DNA of 64,000 nucleotides from Oscillospiraceae bacterium (GCA_017538965.1 JAFYHU010000005.1:37984-101983); one strand, 5' to 3'; positions 40,112 to 49,556 are shown, counted from the stretch's first letter. Translations and numbers: made by a program. The notes: generated from the sequence alone by a model not told the origin.

Positions 40112-41893
40112 ATGATTCAGTTACGTCAGATTACGAACGCAGATGAGATTCTTGCGCTGAATGATTATTATACTTTGTCCGTTCAGGGGGATACGACGTC
40201 CGAAGACAGTGACGGCATCAGTTCGATCGCCATGATGCATGTGCTGGACGGAGAAATCATCAATGAAGCGGTCATTCCGATCGAGCAGGATGCCGAAGAG
40301 GGTTCCGCCTATTCCGAAGAAAAGGTTGCTTCCGGACTCTCCAGACTTCTAATCGGCAGTACGGTCGTCTCTGAACCGATGGATCTGAGCTGCCTACGCA
40401 AACTTCTTGACCGTCTGGGATATGAGGGGGAGATTTCGTTTGTTCCTTCTGCAAAGCTGGCAAAAGCGCTCTTTCCTGATCTTGAGGCTGAAACTCCCGA
40501 ACAGATTGCCGGGCAGCTCGGTCTTGAAGTGAATGAACCGGATGCCGCGCTGCGCTCGGTTACTCTTCTGAATGCGCTGTTCAGGATCTGCCGGAGAGAG
40601 ATGGGCGGGTCCGTGCCTGAGACCGCTGTCAGGGAAGAAAGCTCTGCTCCGGCGGAAGGCAGAAGCAGGAAGGAAGTCCAGAAACGCAAAACAGCTTCCG
40701 ATAAAAACAGAATCAGCACCAAAACACTGAAACGCGTGTCAGAGAACATCTGGAAAACCAGCCCCTGGGTCCTTGTTGCTGCGGCTGCCGTTATTTTGAT
40801 CGTTGTCGTCATGCTGATTCTTCCGAAAAAGGAAAACACCGTTGTTGACCGCAACGAAGCCCCTGTCAATTATCTTGTGCTTTCCTGGAATGAAACCGGA
40901 AAATACGGAACCAAACCCAAAGCGGGCTCCGGCGATTCGGATGCCGTTCAGTTCCGCATTCCCTACGGCGTTTATAACGTTCTGAACAACAACTCCATTC
41001 CGGTTGAAGTGGAAATCATCAAAGAAGGCGCGGATCTGGCCAAGCTGAAAGCCGCGGACAATGAGATCGAAACAGCCTCAGAGCTTTCTGCAGGCAGCAG
41101 CGGCAGTGAAGATGAAGAAGAAAACCTGAAATCGGAATATACCAAGGTAACCATCCGCCCGAACAGCAGCCGTCAGATTACCATCGATGAGGAACAGTAT
41201 CTGACACTCTCCGAGGATGCCGACAATCTGGTATTCTTCTATCTCTCCCCCGTTCCGGAAGAGCCCGAGTCTGATACCACCGGACAGATCAGCAGCATGC
41301 AGTCGGTCGTTTACGCCTACGTAAAGGGAACGGAAGTCCGTTTCCGCAAAGCACCATCTCTGGAAGGCCAGATCATCGACAGCCTGAATGACGGACAGCA
41401 GGTTCAGGTTCTGGCGATTACCGGCGAATGGACCCATGTCCAGGTCGGCGATCAGAAAGGATACATCTTCTCTCAGTATCTGTCCAGCGATGACCCGGCA
41501 GCGACCAAGAAGCCGGAGACTGCGGAGAGCGCAGATAAAGAAGGCGCCGCAGCCGCTTCCGCTTCCACTCCTAAACCGACAGAAACAGCAGCAACTGCAA
41601 CAACGACAGATTCTGCAGCGACGTCTGCTTCCTCCTCTACGACAGCGTCATCGGGCGACAAACCGAGCAACGCCATTGAAAATTCTCCGCTGGCGAATTC
41701 CAAGGTATCCAGCGCTGCGGATGATGTCGTGATCTCCGAAACCGGACCGACCGGAGACGGTTCTGTGGAAGCGCAGAGCACTGCGGTTTCGACGAACACG
41801 ACGAATCAGGGCAAGCTCTCGAATCCGTCTGAAATTGCGGTACCGGCGAATGAAAACCCGACCGATGCCGCACCGACCGCAGAGGAAGGCTGA
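40112..41893 (+). CDS. Membrane protein: degenerate DnaQ-like domain, TM helix, SH3 domain
   Basis: This 593-residue protein has a composite architecture. Residues ~18-162 resemble a DEDD exonuclease of the DnaQ/PolC type: YTLSVQGDTTSEDSDGIS at the front, KLAKALFPDLEAETPEQIAGQLGLE near residue 115, and DAALRSVTLLNALFRICR. The catalytic acidic positions (DxE, final D) seem replaced, so activity is unlikely. A basic linker (~180-216) and one transmembrane helix (218-237) follow. An extracytoplasmic part with ~160 residues of unknown fold, an SH3b domain near 405-470 (VRFRKAPSLEGQIIDSLNDG), and a ~120-residue Ser/Thr/Ala-rich tail complete it. SH3b domains often bind peptidoglycan. It sits 33 bases after the metal exporter gene. 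Confidence 0.75.
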   Translation: MIQLRQITNADEILALNDYYTLSVQGDTTSEDSDGISSIAMMHVLDGEIINEAVIPIEQDAEEGSAYSEEKVASGLSRLLIGSTVVSEPMDLSCLRKLLDRLGYEGEISFVPSAKLAKALFPDLEAETPEQIAGQLGLEVNEPDAALRSVTLLNALFRICRREMGGSVPETAVREESSAPAEGRSRKEVQKRKTASDKNRISTKTLKRVSENIWKTSPWVLVAAAAVILIVVVMLILPKKENTVVDRNEAPVNYLVLSWNETGKYGTKPKAGSGDSDAVQFRIPYGVYNVLNNNSIPVEVEIIKEGADLAKLKAADNEIETASELSAGSSGSEDEEENLKSEYTKVTIRPNSSRQITIDEEQYLTLSEDADNLVFFYLSPVPEEPESDTTGQISSMQSVVYAYVKGTEVRFRKAPSLEGQIIDSLNDGQQVQVLAITGEWTHVQVGDQKGYIFSQYLSSDDPAATKKPETAESADKEGAAAASASTPKPTETAATATTTDSAATSASSSTTASSGDKPSNAIENSPLANSKVSSAADDVVISETGPTGDGSVEAQSTAVSTNTTNQGKLSNPSEIAVPANENPTDAAPTAEEG

Positions 41894-41924
41894 AAATCAT
41901 TTTCTTCTGTTTAAGGAGATAAAA

Positions 41925-41950
41925 AACATCCACCCGATAGGGTGGATGTT
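41925..41950. terminator. Bidirectional terminator before ispH-rpsA
   Basis: AACATCCACCC and GGGTGGATGTT form an 11-base stem with loop GATA. An A-run precedes it and T-rich sequence follows. Confidence 0.88.
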
Positions 41951-41966
41951 TACATTTTTGGGAGAT

Positions 41967-44147
41967 TCAGGCGTCTTCTTCGGGTACCTCAAAGGCTTCC
42001 GCATCGCCGCTTGCCTCGCCTTCGGACGAGACCTCGTAAACGAGAGCGTCCGCAGTATCTTCCTCGGCTTCTTCGGAAGCTTCCGGCTCGGCAGCCATCT
42101 GGGCAGCCTTCGCTTCGTTCAGGAGCGCACGGATGGACAGAGAAATCTTATGCTTCTCTTCATCAATGGCGGTAATTCTGGCGTCAACGACATCGCCGAC
42201 ACGGAGAACATCGTCCGGCTTTTCGATCCGATGATCAGCAATCTGGCTGATATGGATCAGGCCGTCAACACCGGGCAGCAACTCGGCAAAGGCACCGAAG
42301 CTCATCAGCTTGACGATCTTTACGCTGGCGGTATCACCGACAGAATAACGATTCATGAACATCGTCCAGGGATTTGCCTCAGGATCTTTGTAACCCAGAG
42401 AAATCTTTCTCTTTTCACGGTCAAACTGAATCACATAGACATCCAGCTCGTCTCCGACAGAGACGATTTCAGAGGGCTGATGAATCCGGCCCCAGCTGAG
42501 CTCGGAAACATGGACCATGCCATCAACACCGCCGATATCCACAAAGGCACCATAGCTGGTCAGAGACTTCACAACGCCATGATACTTCTTGCCGACTTCC
42601 ATCTCATTCCAGAGAGACTCCACACGTTCGCGGCGCTCGGCCTGGGCAACGCGGCGAATGGAACCGACAACGCGTTTCCTGGCGCGGTTCACTTCGGTGA
42701 TGCGAAGGCGGACATTCTTCCGCAGGAGCTGAGCAAGCTCGGCATCGCGGGGAAGATCTGTCTGGCTGGCCGGGACAAAAACGCGGATGCCGTTCACATT
42801 GACAACAACGCCGCCCTTGTTCTCTTCCGTGACAACGCCTTCGAGAATGGCATTGCTGTCAACGGCTTCTTCGACATCAATCCATGCTTTGGCTGCATCA
42901 AGACGGCGCTTGGAAAGCATGGCCGTGCCTTCCACGTCATTAACACGGACAACAATCGCCTCAATCGGATCTCCGACTTTTACGACGTCTTCCACTTTGA
43001 CTCCGGCATCTGTAAACTCAGACGTGGGAATGAATCCGGAATACTTTGCGCCAAGATCCACACTGACCTCGGTCCCGGTGATGGAAACGACCGTACCGCT
43101 GACACGCTCTCCGTTATATATGTTCTTCAGGGTTTCCTCCAGCATTTCATCGAAGCTCGGCTCTTTGTCAGAGACTTCCGCTGCGGCAGCTTCGACTGCG
43201 GGAACTTCCGCAGCTTCTTCCACAACTTCCTCAACGGTTTCGACGACGGGAGCATTCACTTCCGGCGCAGCTGTTTCTTCCTGAATTTCTTCGATTTTGA
43301 TCTCGTCACTCATTTTGTCTGTTACCTCCTTAATGATCCACGCAGGCGTAGATGCACCCGCAGTAAGCCCGACAACCGGGGAGTTTTTAAGCCTTGAAAA
43401 ATCCAGATCCTCCGGTCTTTCAACGAACTGAACATTTTTACAGTTCTGTAGGCATATCTCCGCAAGATGCACACTGTTTGCACTGTGGCGCCCGCCGATC
43501 ACGACCATGGCATCACAAACACGAGACAGCGCTGCGGCTTCTTCCTGCCGCGTAGATGTTGCAAAGCATATTGTATCATTAATTTCTGCATTTGTACATC
43601 TTTTTTTTATGGCTTTCAGACAATTATCAAAATTATTTTTTGTCTGCGTGGTCTGAACGACAACCGTAATCGGCTGATTCCAGAGTTCCGGATGATTTTC
43701 TGTCCATGCCTCCGTCTCTCCCGGGGCTTCGAGCACGATATAATCGGAACAGCGCGCCCGAATGGCATCCACTTCCGGATGCTGCTTCATGCCAATGACA
43801 ATCACAAAGCGACCTTCCCGGCTTGCCCGTTCGACAATGCGATGGATATGCAGAACCTTCGGGCAGGTGGCATCCTGAACCAAAGCTCCTCTCTCTTCCA
43901 ACGCATTCATGATTTCCGGCGGGACGCCGTGGGCACGGATCAGAACCCGCTCGCCGGGCAGTACGTCTTCCGCTCGGTCAACGGTTCTGAGACCGTTTTC
44001 CGACAGACGCCGTATCTCATCGTCATTGTGAATCAGCATTCCGAAACTGGCGCAGGGGCCGTCCTGCAGCAACTTTTCCGCCAATTCCACGGAACGGCTG
44101 ACACCAAAGCAGAATCCGGCGCTTTTGGCTATACGCAGTTCCTTCAT
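41967..44147 (-). CDS. ispH: Bifunctional 4-hydroxy-3-methylbut-2-enyl diphosphate reductase / ribosomal protein S1
   Basis: This 726-residue fusion is known from Clostridia. Residues ~1-280 are IspH, which makes IPP and DMAPP in the MEP pathway with a [4Fe-4S] cluster; the three ligand cysteines appear in AGFCFGVSRSVELAE (Cys13), QDATCPKVLHIH (~Cys95) and NDTICFATSTRQEE (~Cys191). After a Glu/Val/Ala-rich linker (~283-330) come about four S1 RNA-binding domains (e.g. GERVSGTVVSITGTEVSVDLG; GVVKSLTSYGAFVDIGGVDGMVHVSEL). Residues from ~690 form an acidic tail. It is last in the minus-strand operon, with a 4-base overlap with cmk. Confidence 0.97.
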   Translation of the reverse strand: MKELRIAKSAGFCFGVSRSVELAEKLLQDGPCASFGMLIHNDDEIRRLSENGLRTVDRAEDVLPGERVLIRAHGVPPEIMNALEERGALVQDATCPKVLHIHRIVERASREGRFVIVIGMKQHPEVDAIRARCSDYIVLEAPGETEAWTENHPELWNQPITVVVQTTQTKNNFDNCLKAIKKRCTNAEINDTICFATSTRQEEAAALSRVCDAMVVIGGRHSANSVHLAEICLQNCKNVQFVERPEDLDFSRLKNSPVVGLTAGASTPAWIIKEVTDKMSDEIKIEEIQEETAAPEVNAPVVETVEEVVEEAAEVPAVEAAAAEVSDKEPSFDEMLEETLKNIYNGERVSGTVVSITGTEVSVDLGAKYSGFIPTSEFTDAGVKVEDVVKVGDPIEAIVVRVNDVEGTAMLSKRRLDAAKAWIDVEEAVDSNAILEGVVTEENKGGVVVNVNGIRVFVPASQTDLPRDAELAQLLRKNVRLRITEVNRARKRVVGSIRRVAQAERRERVESLWNEMEVGKKYHGVVKSLTSYGAFVDIGGVDGMVHVSELSWGRIHQPSEIVSVGDELDVYVIQFDREKRKISLGYKDPEANPWTMFMNRYSVGDTASVKIVKLMSFGAFAELLPGVDGLIHISQIADHRIEKPDDVLRVGDVVDARITAIDEEKHKISLSIRALLNEAKAAQMAAEPEASEEAEEDTADALVYEVSSEGEASGDAEAFEVPEEDA

Positions 44148-44866
44148 ACGGGAGAAACTCCGTTGTCAGCGTCGGGCTGCAGGCAGAAGCGCTCAATGAT
44201 CAGCTGACTGATTGCGGCAAAGCTCTCGTCAAAGTTCAGTTCGGTCGTGTCGACCAGAACGGCGTCGTCTGCCCGGCGCAGCGGGGCGGCGGCACGAGAG
44301 CTGTCCTGCTCATCGCGGTATAGGATATCCTTGAGAACATCTTCAAAAACACAGGGAATTCCCTTTTCCTGAAGCTCCTTCATACGGCGCTGCGCACGGG
44401 CTTCCGGGGAAGCAGTCAGAAAGATCTTCAGGTCGGCGTTCGGAAGAACCACGGTCCCGATATCCCTACCGTCCATGATGACATTGTTCTCCTTTGCAAG
44501 AGTACGCTGAGTCTGCATCAGATAGCTGCGGACAACGGGAAGAGCGGAAACGTCGGAGGCACAGATCGAGATTTCCGGTTTCCGGATCTCTTCGGATACG
44601 TCCTCTCCGTCAAGGAACATGCGCTGTTCCCCTTCCTCGTTGTACCGGAGAGAAACGGAAATGGCCGGCAGCATCTTTTCTATGGCGGCGCTGTCCTTTC
44701 TGTCGACCCCCCTCCGGTATGCCGCGAGACCGACGGTTCGATAGATGGCGCCGGTGTCGGCATAGAGAAAACCGAAGGCGGAAGCGCATTTACGAGCCAG
44801 GCTGCTCTTCCCTGCCCCGGAGGGGCCGTCAATGGCAACGGAAATTGGACTGTTCTTCATGTTCAT
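44144..44866 (-). CDS. cmk: Cytidylate kinase
   Basis: The 240-residue P-loop kinase phosphorylates CMP and dCMP. Motifs are IDGPSGAGKSSLARKCA near residue 14, YADTGAIYRTVGLAA near residue 35, MDGRDIGTVVLPNA near residue 150 and RDEQDSSRAAAPLRRADDAVLVDTT in the lid region. Gene order cmk-ispH-rpsA is typical of Firmicutes and supports the call. It is separated from the upstream flavoprotein gene by one base. Confidence 0.96.
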   Translation of the reverse strand: MNMKNSPISVAIDGPSGAGKSSLARKCASAFGFLYADTGAIYRTVGLAAYRRGVDRKDSAAIEKMLPAISVSLRYNEEGEQRMFLDGEDVSEEIRKPEISICASDVSALPVVRSYLMQTQRTLAKENNVIMDGRDIGTVVLPNADLKIFLTASPEARAQRRMKELQEKGIPCVFEDVLKDILYRDEQDSSRAAAPLRRADDAVLVDTTELNFDESFAAISQLIIERFCLQPDADNGVSPV

Positions 44867-44867
44867 G

Positions 44868-46124
44868 TCACTCCGATTTCATTGGATTGGATAAAGCGTA
44901 TGCGGCGGCACTTTTGCCGGCCATGTTGCCGGTGGACCAGGCAATCTGGAGGTTGTAACCGCCGGTATAAGCATCGAGATCGAGAACTTCGCCGGCAAAA
45001 AACAGACCGGCAATTCTGCGCGACTGCATGCTGCGGGGGTTGACTTCGGACGTACGGACTCCGCCCGCCGTTACGATGGCTTCCTCGATGGGGCGTGTGC
45101 CCACAACTGTCAAGGGAAAAGACTTGACGGCTTGGAGAAGACGGAGGCGCATTTCCCGAGGCAGAGAATGGACGGGAAGCTCAGGGCAGACGCCGGCAGC
45201 CGCAATGATTTCGGGAATCATCGCATGCGGCAGCAGATCAACCAGAGCGTTTGCGAGATTCCGATTCCGGAATTTCGCAAAATCCCGCAGCAGGCGCTGA
45301 TCCAGGGTTTTCTCATCAAGAGCGGGTTTCATGTCAATTTCAAGCCGATAGGAAGCCTCCCCGATCCTGCGCATGCGGGCAGATGCAGAGAGCACCAGGG
45401 GTCCGGAAACGCCGAAATGCGTAAAAAGCATCTCTCCCTGTTCGCGGCACAGCAGACTGTTGTTCTCATAGACACGAAGCTCGACGTTTCTGAGCGAAAG
45501 GCCCTGCATGCGTTCGCAGCTGTTCTCCGCACAGACGAGCGGAACCAGAGAAGGACGCGGGGGCGTCAGCGTGTGACCGAAGGCTTCGGCGAATCGATAT
45601 CCGTCTCCGGTAGAGCCTGTAAGCGGGTAGGAAAGACCGCCGGTACAGACAATGCAGCTGCGGCAGGCAATCTCGGAGGAAACGGTCCGGACGGCCTGTA
45701 TGGCGCCATTTTCTGCCCGGATTTCGGATACTTGGTCACAGAGAATACGAACGCCGTTTCTGCGGCACAGGGAAAGAAGCAGTTCGGCCACGTCATCGGC
45801 TTTGTCCGAGTACGGGAAAACCCTCCGCCCGCGTTCTGTCTTCAGCGCAAGTCCGTTTTCACGGAAAAAGCGCATGACAGCCTGCGGAGGGAAGGCGGTC
45901 AGAGAACTGTACAGAAAACGCCCGTCGCCCGGAATCTGAGCGAGTACATCGCGGACCTCGCAGTCGTTGGTCAGGTTGCAGCGCCCTTTGCCGGTAATGC
46001 GAAGTTTGCGGCCGACTTTTCTGTTTTTTTCCACCAAAACAACCGAGGCGCCCTGCCCTGCTGCCGTCAAAGCAGCCATCAGGCCGGATGCGCCGGCGCC
46101 GATTACAACAACATCTGCCGTCAT
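44868..46124 (-). CDS. NAD(P)/FAD-dependent oxidoreductase, HI0933 family
   Basis: The 418-residue flavoprotein has an N-terminal FAD-binding dinucleotide fold (VVVIGAGASGLMAALTAAGQG near residue 4), VLVEKNRKVGRKLRITGKGRCNLTN (the HI0933/YhiN signature), CIVCTGGLSYPLTGSTGDGYRFAEA near residue 158, and the C-terminal GGVRTSEVNPRSMQSRRIAGLFFAGEVLDLDAYTGGYN. The physiological reaction of this family is not established; members are often encoded with RluB-type synthases or cmk as here. It overlaps the pseudouridine synthase by 4 bases. Confidence 0.93.
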   Translation of the reverse strand: MTADVVVIGAGASGLMAALTAAGQGASVVLVEKNRKVGRKLRITGKGRCNLTNDCEVRDVLAQIPGDGRFLYSSLTAFPPQAVMRFFRENGLALKTERGRRVFPYSDKADDVAELLLSLCRRNGVRILCDQVSEIRAENGAIQAVRTVSSEIACRSCIVCTGGLSYPLTGSTGDGYRFAEAFGHTLTPPRPSLVPLVCAENSCERMQGLSLRNVELRVYENNSLLCREQGEMLFTHFGVSGPLVLSASARMRRIGEASYRLEIDMKPALDEKTLDQRLLRDFAKFRNRNLANALVDLLPHAMIPEIIAAAGVCPELPVHSLPREMRLRLLQAVKSFPLTVVGTRPIEEAIVTAGGVRTSEVNPRSMQSRRIAGLFFAGEVLDLDAYTGGYNLQIAWSTGNMAGKSAAAYALSNPMKSE

Positions 46125-46837
46125 TCTGTCATTTCTCTCATCAGGGAAGCAATTTCTTCATCTGTCAAAGGGCGAGACGAACCGCTGGGTAATGAGCCGA
46201 GCTTCAGCGGGCCTTCAGCCGTGCGAATCAGGCGCAGAACGATCAGACCGGCTTCTTCGCACATGCGGCGGATCTGGCGGTTGCGCCCTTCCCCTACCGT
46301 GATATCCAAAACTGCGGAAGAACCGCTGCGGCTGACGAGATCAACGGACTTTGCACAGACTGTGAAGCCATCGAGGACGAAGGGACAATGCAAACGCCGA
46401 ATGCCCTCTTCGAGCTTTTCACCGCGGACACTTGTGCGGTAGGTTTTGAGAACCTGTCCGGAAGGATGCGTCAGCCGAAGCGTCAGATCGCCGTCATTCG
46501 TCAGGAGCAGAAGTCCTTCCGACATGATGTCAAGCCTTCCGACCGGGTAAACGCGACCCGCGGATTCCGGAAGGAGCTCCCGTACGGATTTCCTTCCCTT
46601 CTCATCATGCAGGGTACAGACATAACCGCGCGGTTTGTTGAGCATGTAACAGCGTCTGACCTCCGGCTCGGGAATCGGTCTGCCGTCGACGAGAAGGATG
46701 TCGTTCTCCGTACAGCTCTCGCCGAGGACAGCCGTATGCCCGTTCAGAAGCACCCGGCCGGCGCGGATGGCTTCTTCAGCCGCGCGCCGGGACATCAGAC
46801 CGGATTCCGCAATCCGTTTCTGAAGACGGGAAGGCAT
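46121..46837 (-). CDS. Pseudouridine synthase, RsuA/RluB type
   Basis: The 238-residue enzyme has an S4 RNA-binding domain (RLQKRIAESGLMSRRAAEEAIRAG, residues 4-27) and a catalytic domain with the RluB/RsuA motif VYPVGRLDIMSEGLLLLTNDG near residue 95, carrying the catalytic Asp, plus EGRNRQIRRMCEEAG in the C-terminal part. It isomerises uridine in 23S rRNA (RluB-like) or 16S rRNA; the short length and neighbourhood favour RluB. It abuts gerW with a shared base. Confidence 0.93.
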   Translation of the reverse strand: MPSRLQKRIAESGLMSRRAAEEAIRAGRVLLNGHTAVLGESCTENDILLVDGRPIPEPEVRRCYMLNKPRGYVCTLHDEKGRKSVRELLPESAGRVYPVGRLDIMSEGLLLLTNDGDLTLRLTHPSGQVLKTYRTSVRGEKLEEGIRRLHCPFVLDGFTVCAKSVDLVSRSGSSAVLDITVGEGRNRQIRRMCEEAGLIVLRLIRTAEGPLKLGSLPSGSSRPLTDEEIASLMREMTE

Positions 46838-47226
46838 CAGTCGGCGTTTTTCTGCTTATCGATAAAGCTGTCGACCCTGTCGATCACCTGCGGAACCAGA
46901 TCGATCAGGCGGTCGATCGTATTGCTGGCAGGGGGCGTAACGTTGATCATGCGGATAACGCCGTCCTTGATGACCAGAAAGCCGATCGGATCAATCTTGA
47001 CACCGGTCGCGTTGCCGCCGCCATAGGGACGCTCCTGACCGATTCTTTTGGCGGCAAATTCCACACCGCCGCCGCCAAATCCGACGCTGATACGCGAGAT
47101 GGGGACCAGGGTGATGCCGTCAGGGGTCACAATCGGGTCTCCGACAACCGTATCCACCTTCAGGATGCTGCGGACATTGTCCATCGTGGACTGCATAAGT
47201 TCGCCGATCGGGTTGATGTTCTCCAT
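46837..47226 (-). CDS. gerW: GerW family sporulation protein (YtfJ)
   Basis: The 129-residue protein matches YtfJ/GerW: NPIGELMQSTMDNVRSILKVDTVVGDPI at the N-terminus, IPISRISVGFGGGGVEF, and GGNATGVKIDPIGFLVI. In Bacillus it is a sporulation protein required for germination with L-alanine, so it is further evidence of a sporulating ancestry. Neighbouring DUF2953 and ScpB genes are the usual gerW context. AAAGGAATCAAAGC precedes the ATG. Confidence 0.93.
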   Translation of the reverse strand: MENINPIGELMQSTMDNVRSILKVDTVVGDPIVTPDGITLVPISRISVGFGGGGVEFAAKRIGQERPYGGGNATGVKIDPIGFLVIKDGVIRMINVTPPASNTIDRLIDLVPQVIDRVDSFIDKQKNAD

Positions 47227-47270
47227 TGCTTTGATTCCTTTCCAATTTGCAATTTGATAGTTGGCTATCT

Positions 47271-47376
47271 ATTTAAAGCGCGGCGAGGTAAGCTGAGTAC
47301 GGGCGCTACCCGAGAGTTTCCACCGTTTCGCAGCAAGTGGAAGGAACTGACCCTGATATACCGCTGCGGCCGCGAA
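47271..47376 (-). repeat. GC-rich palindromic repeat, copy A (divergent)
   Basis: AAAGCGCGGCGAGG (47275-47288) and CTGCGGCCGCGAA (47364-47376) are the recognisable ends. The interior is longer than in the other copies and the assignment is less certain. It fills the 181-base gap between DUF2953 and gerW. Confidence 0.4.
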
Positions 47377-47407
47377 CATAAGAGAGAGAAAACAGTTACC
47401 CCGTTGG

Positions 47408-48139
47408 TCAGGCGCTTTTGGGGATTTCCTGCTGTTCAAGGAGGGCGCGGGATTCGGGGTGGTTCTGCAGCCATTTCTCCAGCGCCTGCTTTTCTTCTCT
47501 GTCCTCGCGCTTCCTGCGGCGTTTGCTGCGCAGGTAGATTTTCAGGACGGCGGCGCCGGTTTTCAGACCGATGACGACAATCCTGCCGATGCGGATAGTC
47601 ATGACGAGACAAAACTCAAGCTTCATGTCATCGCGTACAAAGTCGATGTCTGTCCAGACGCTGCTGTCGCGGCATTGAAAGCGGTCGATGCACAAAGGGG
47701 CGAGCTGGGAGAGTCCGGCGTTGACAACGCCGAAGATTCTGGCCATGAGATAGGGATCCCAGGAGCCGGGACAGATCCAGTGCAGGACGAAGCGGTCGAC
47801 CGAAACCTTCCTGCTGAAGCTTCCCATACTCTCAATGACGACCTTCAGAAGCTCGATAATCTCATCGAAATTGAAAGGAAGAGAAAGCTTTTTCTCCTCT
47901 TTGGGCTTTTCTTCGGGCTTTTTCTCCTCTTTGGGCTTTTCTTCTTTTTTCGGTTTCTCTTCTTCTGCCTTCTTTTTCGGTCTGGGCAGCAGCTGAAGCT
48001 TCAACCAGGCGGCTTTCAGAGAGATGCGGACAATGTCATCTTCATAGCGGATGTCCGCGCCGACCGGAATCAGCATGATCAGCACGATGATGCCGACAAG
48101 GACCGCCAGAATAATCCAGAACACCATGGGTCTGGTCAC
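47408..48139 (-). CDS. DUF2953 domain protein
   Basis: The 243-residue protein has an N-terminal transmembrane helix (residues ~6-26) and a Lys/Glu/Pro-rich stretch (residues ~54-86: repeating EEKPKEEK units). The DUF2953 core follows, DRFVLHWICPGSWDPYLMARIFGVVNAGL, and a second hydrophobic region near 180-200 precedes a basic tail. The family is usually encoded beside gerW (ytfI-ytfJ) and scpAB, as here, and is linked to sporulation or cell-envelope roles. It overlaps scpB by 4 bases. Confidence 0.88.
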   Translation of the reverse strand: MTRPMVFWIILAVLVGIIVLIMLIPVGADIRYEDDIVRISLKAAWLKLQLLPRPKKKAEEEKPKKEEKPKEEKKPEEKPKEEKKLSLPFNFDEIIELLKVVIESMGSFSRKVSVDRFVLHWICPGSWDPYLMARIFGVVNAGLSQLAPLCIDRFQCRDSSVWTDIDFVRDDMKLEFCLVMTIRIGRIVVIGLKTGAAVLKIYLRSKRRRKREDREEKQALEKWLQNHPESRALLEQQEIPKSA

Positions 48140-48759
48140 GCCTCCTGTTCTCCTTCCGCCTGCGTCGCATCGGAAAACAGCGTCTGCTGTGCATCCTCGC
48201 TGTTCTGCAGGCGGGCAATGCTTCTGCGAAGCTGTTCGACCCCTTCCGTCCCCTGCTCTTTCGGCAGCGGAGGGAGCTGAGAAAGGGAAGAAATCCCCAT
48301 TACACGCAGAAACAGATCGGTTGTCAAAAACAGAGTCGGTCTGCCGGGAGCATCCAGACGGCCGCCGGGAGCAATCAGGCCCTTTTCCTGCAAAGCAGAG
48401 ACGGTATAGGAGCTGTCCACCCCGCGCATTTTTTCTATGACGGCTCTGGTCACCGGCTGATAATAGGCTACGACGGCAAGCGTTTCTAGCGCGGCAGCGG
48501 ACAGCATCGGCGGACGACGCTGTTCCAGTGTTTTCGTAATGAGAGAGGCATAGGTCGGAGCGGAACAGATCTGAAGCCGGTCTTCCATCTGCAGAAGCCG
48601 CAGCCCGCGATTATTCTGCTCGTAGTCTTCCGCAAGCTCTTCGGCAGCTTTTCGGATCTCCTCCTGTTCCACGGCAAAGGCAAGGGAAATCCTGCCGATG
48701 GGAACCGGATCGCCGGCAGCAAACAGAACAGCCTCTACGGCACTTTTCAATTCGGTCAT
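48136..48759 (-). CDS. scpB: Segregation and condensation protein ScpB
   Basis: The 207-residue winged-helix protein is the kleisin-partner subunit of the SMC-ScpA-ScpB condensin. Features are AVEAVLFAAGDPVPIGRI near residue 6, AALETLAVVAYYQPVTRAVIEKMRGVDSSYTVSALQEKGLIAPGGRLDAPGRP as the DNA-domain core, and FLTTDLFLRVMG. It overlaps scpA by 4 bases and DUF2953 by 4 bases. Confidence 0.96.
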   Translation of the reverse strand: MTELKSAVEAVLFAAGDPVPIGRISLAFAVEQEEIRKAAEELAEDYEQNNRGLRLLQMEDRLQICSAPTYASLITKTLEQRRPPMLSAAALETLAVVAYYQPVTRAVIEKMRGVDSSYTVSALQEKGLIAPGGRLDAPGRPTLFLTTDLFLRVMGISSLSQLPPLPKEQGTEGVEQLRRSIARLQNSEDAQQTLFSDATQAEGEQEA

Positions 48760-49556
48760 TGCTCTTCCTCAAAGCTTTCCAAAATTGCTTCAATCTCCTG
48801 CTCGTCACCGACATACTGCATGCTGATTCGGTCATTTTCCCGGTTCAACTGCAGATTGCCGGAACGGCACAGCTCCAGAATCGCTACAAATGTCGCAACC
48901 AGCTCGGAAGCGGAACGGCACTGCGCATAAACATCCGTCATCAGCACCGGACCGCTGCGAATCCTGGAGAGAATCTCACGGCCTTTCTCACGTATGCTGT
49001 AGGTGATGCGCGGAGGAACGGCCGCAAACACCTGCGCTTCCATTTCGGGACGGGAGCGGTCTCCCCTGGTCCACAACGCAAGCATGGCTTTTAAAAGGTC
49101 AACCGGTTCATGACGATAGGGATAATCGGCATTCGGCTGTTTCAACGGCTCCGGAAGCTTGGAGAAGAACAGCAGCCCGGTTTCCGAGGCCTTCTTCATT
49201 TCGGGAATGACCTCCGTCAGAGCGTGAAAACGTTCCTTCGCCTGCAGCTGTTCGAGAGACTCCATCAGCATCTCAAGTTCACTTACTTCTTCTTCCGTGG
49301 TCAGCAGTTCGCGCGTTTTCAGATACAGAAGATGCGAAGCCATCTGAACAAACTCGCTGGCGATATCCAGGTCCATTTCCTGCATCCGGACAAGATAGTC
49401 CAGATACTGGTCCAGAATATCCGAAACCTTCAGATCCCGAATTTCGATTTTGTTCTTCTGAAGAAGCATCAGGATCAGACTGAGCGGCCCTTCAAAATCC
49501 TGCAGGCTGTCCTTTTCGCGTACGATGCCCTGCAGATGATAGTTGGGGTTTTCCAT
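48756..49556 (-). CDS. scpA: Segregation and condensation protein ScpA
   Basis: The 266-residue kleisin has an N-terminal SMC-neck-binding domain (LQDFEGPLSLILMLLQKNKIEIRDLKVSDILDQYLDYL) with the typical EFVQMASHLLYLKTRELL motif near residue 65. A C-terminal winged helix (AQCRSASELVATFVAILELCRSGNLQL) binds the SMC head. With ScpB and Smc it compacts and segregates the chromosome. It is 4 bases downstream of the site-2 protease gene. Confidence 0.96.
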   Translation of the reverse strand: MENPNYHLQGIVREKDSLQDFEGPLSLILMLLQKNKIEIRDLKVSDILDQYLDYLVRMQEMDLDIASEFVQMASHLLYLKTRELLTTEEEVSELEMLMESLEQLQAKERFHALTEVIPEMKKASETGLLFFSKLPEPLKQPNADYPYRHEPVDLLKAMLALWTRGDRSRPEMEAQVFAAVPPRITYSIREKGREILSRIRSGPVLMTDVYAQCRSASELVATFVAILELCRSGNLQLNRENDRISMQYVGDEQEIEAILESFEEEQ

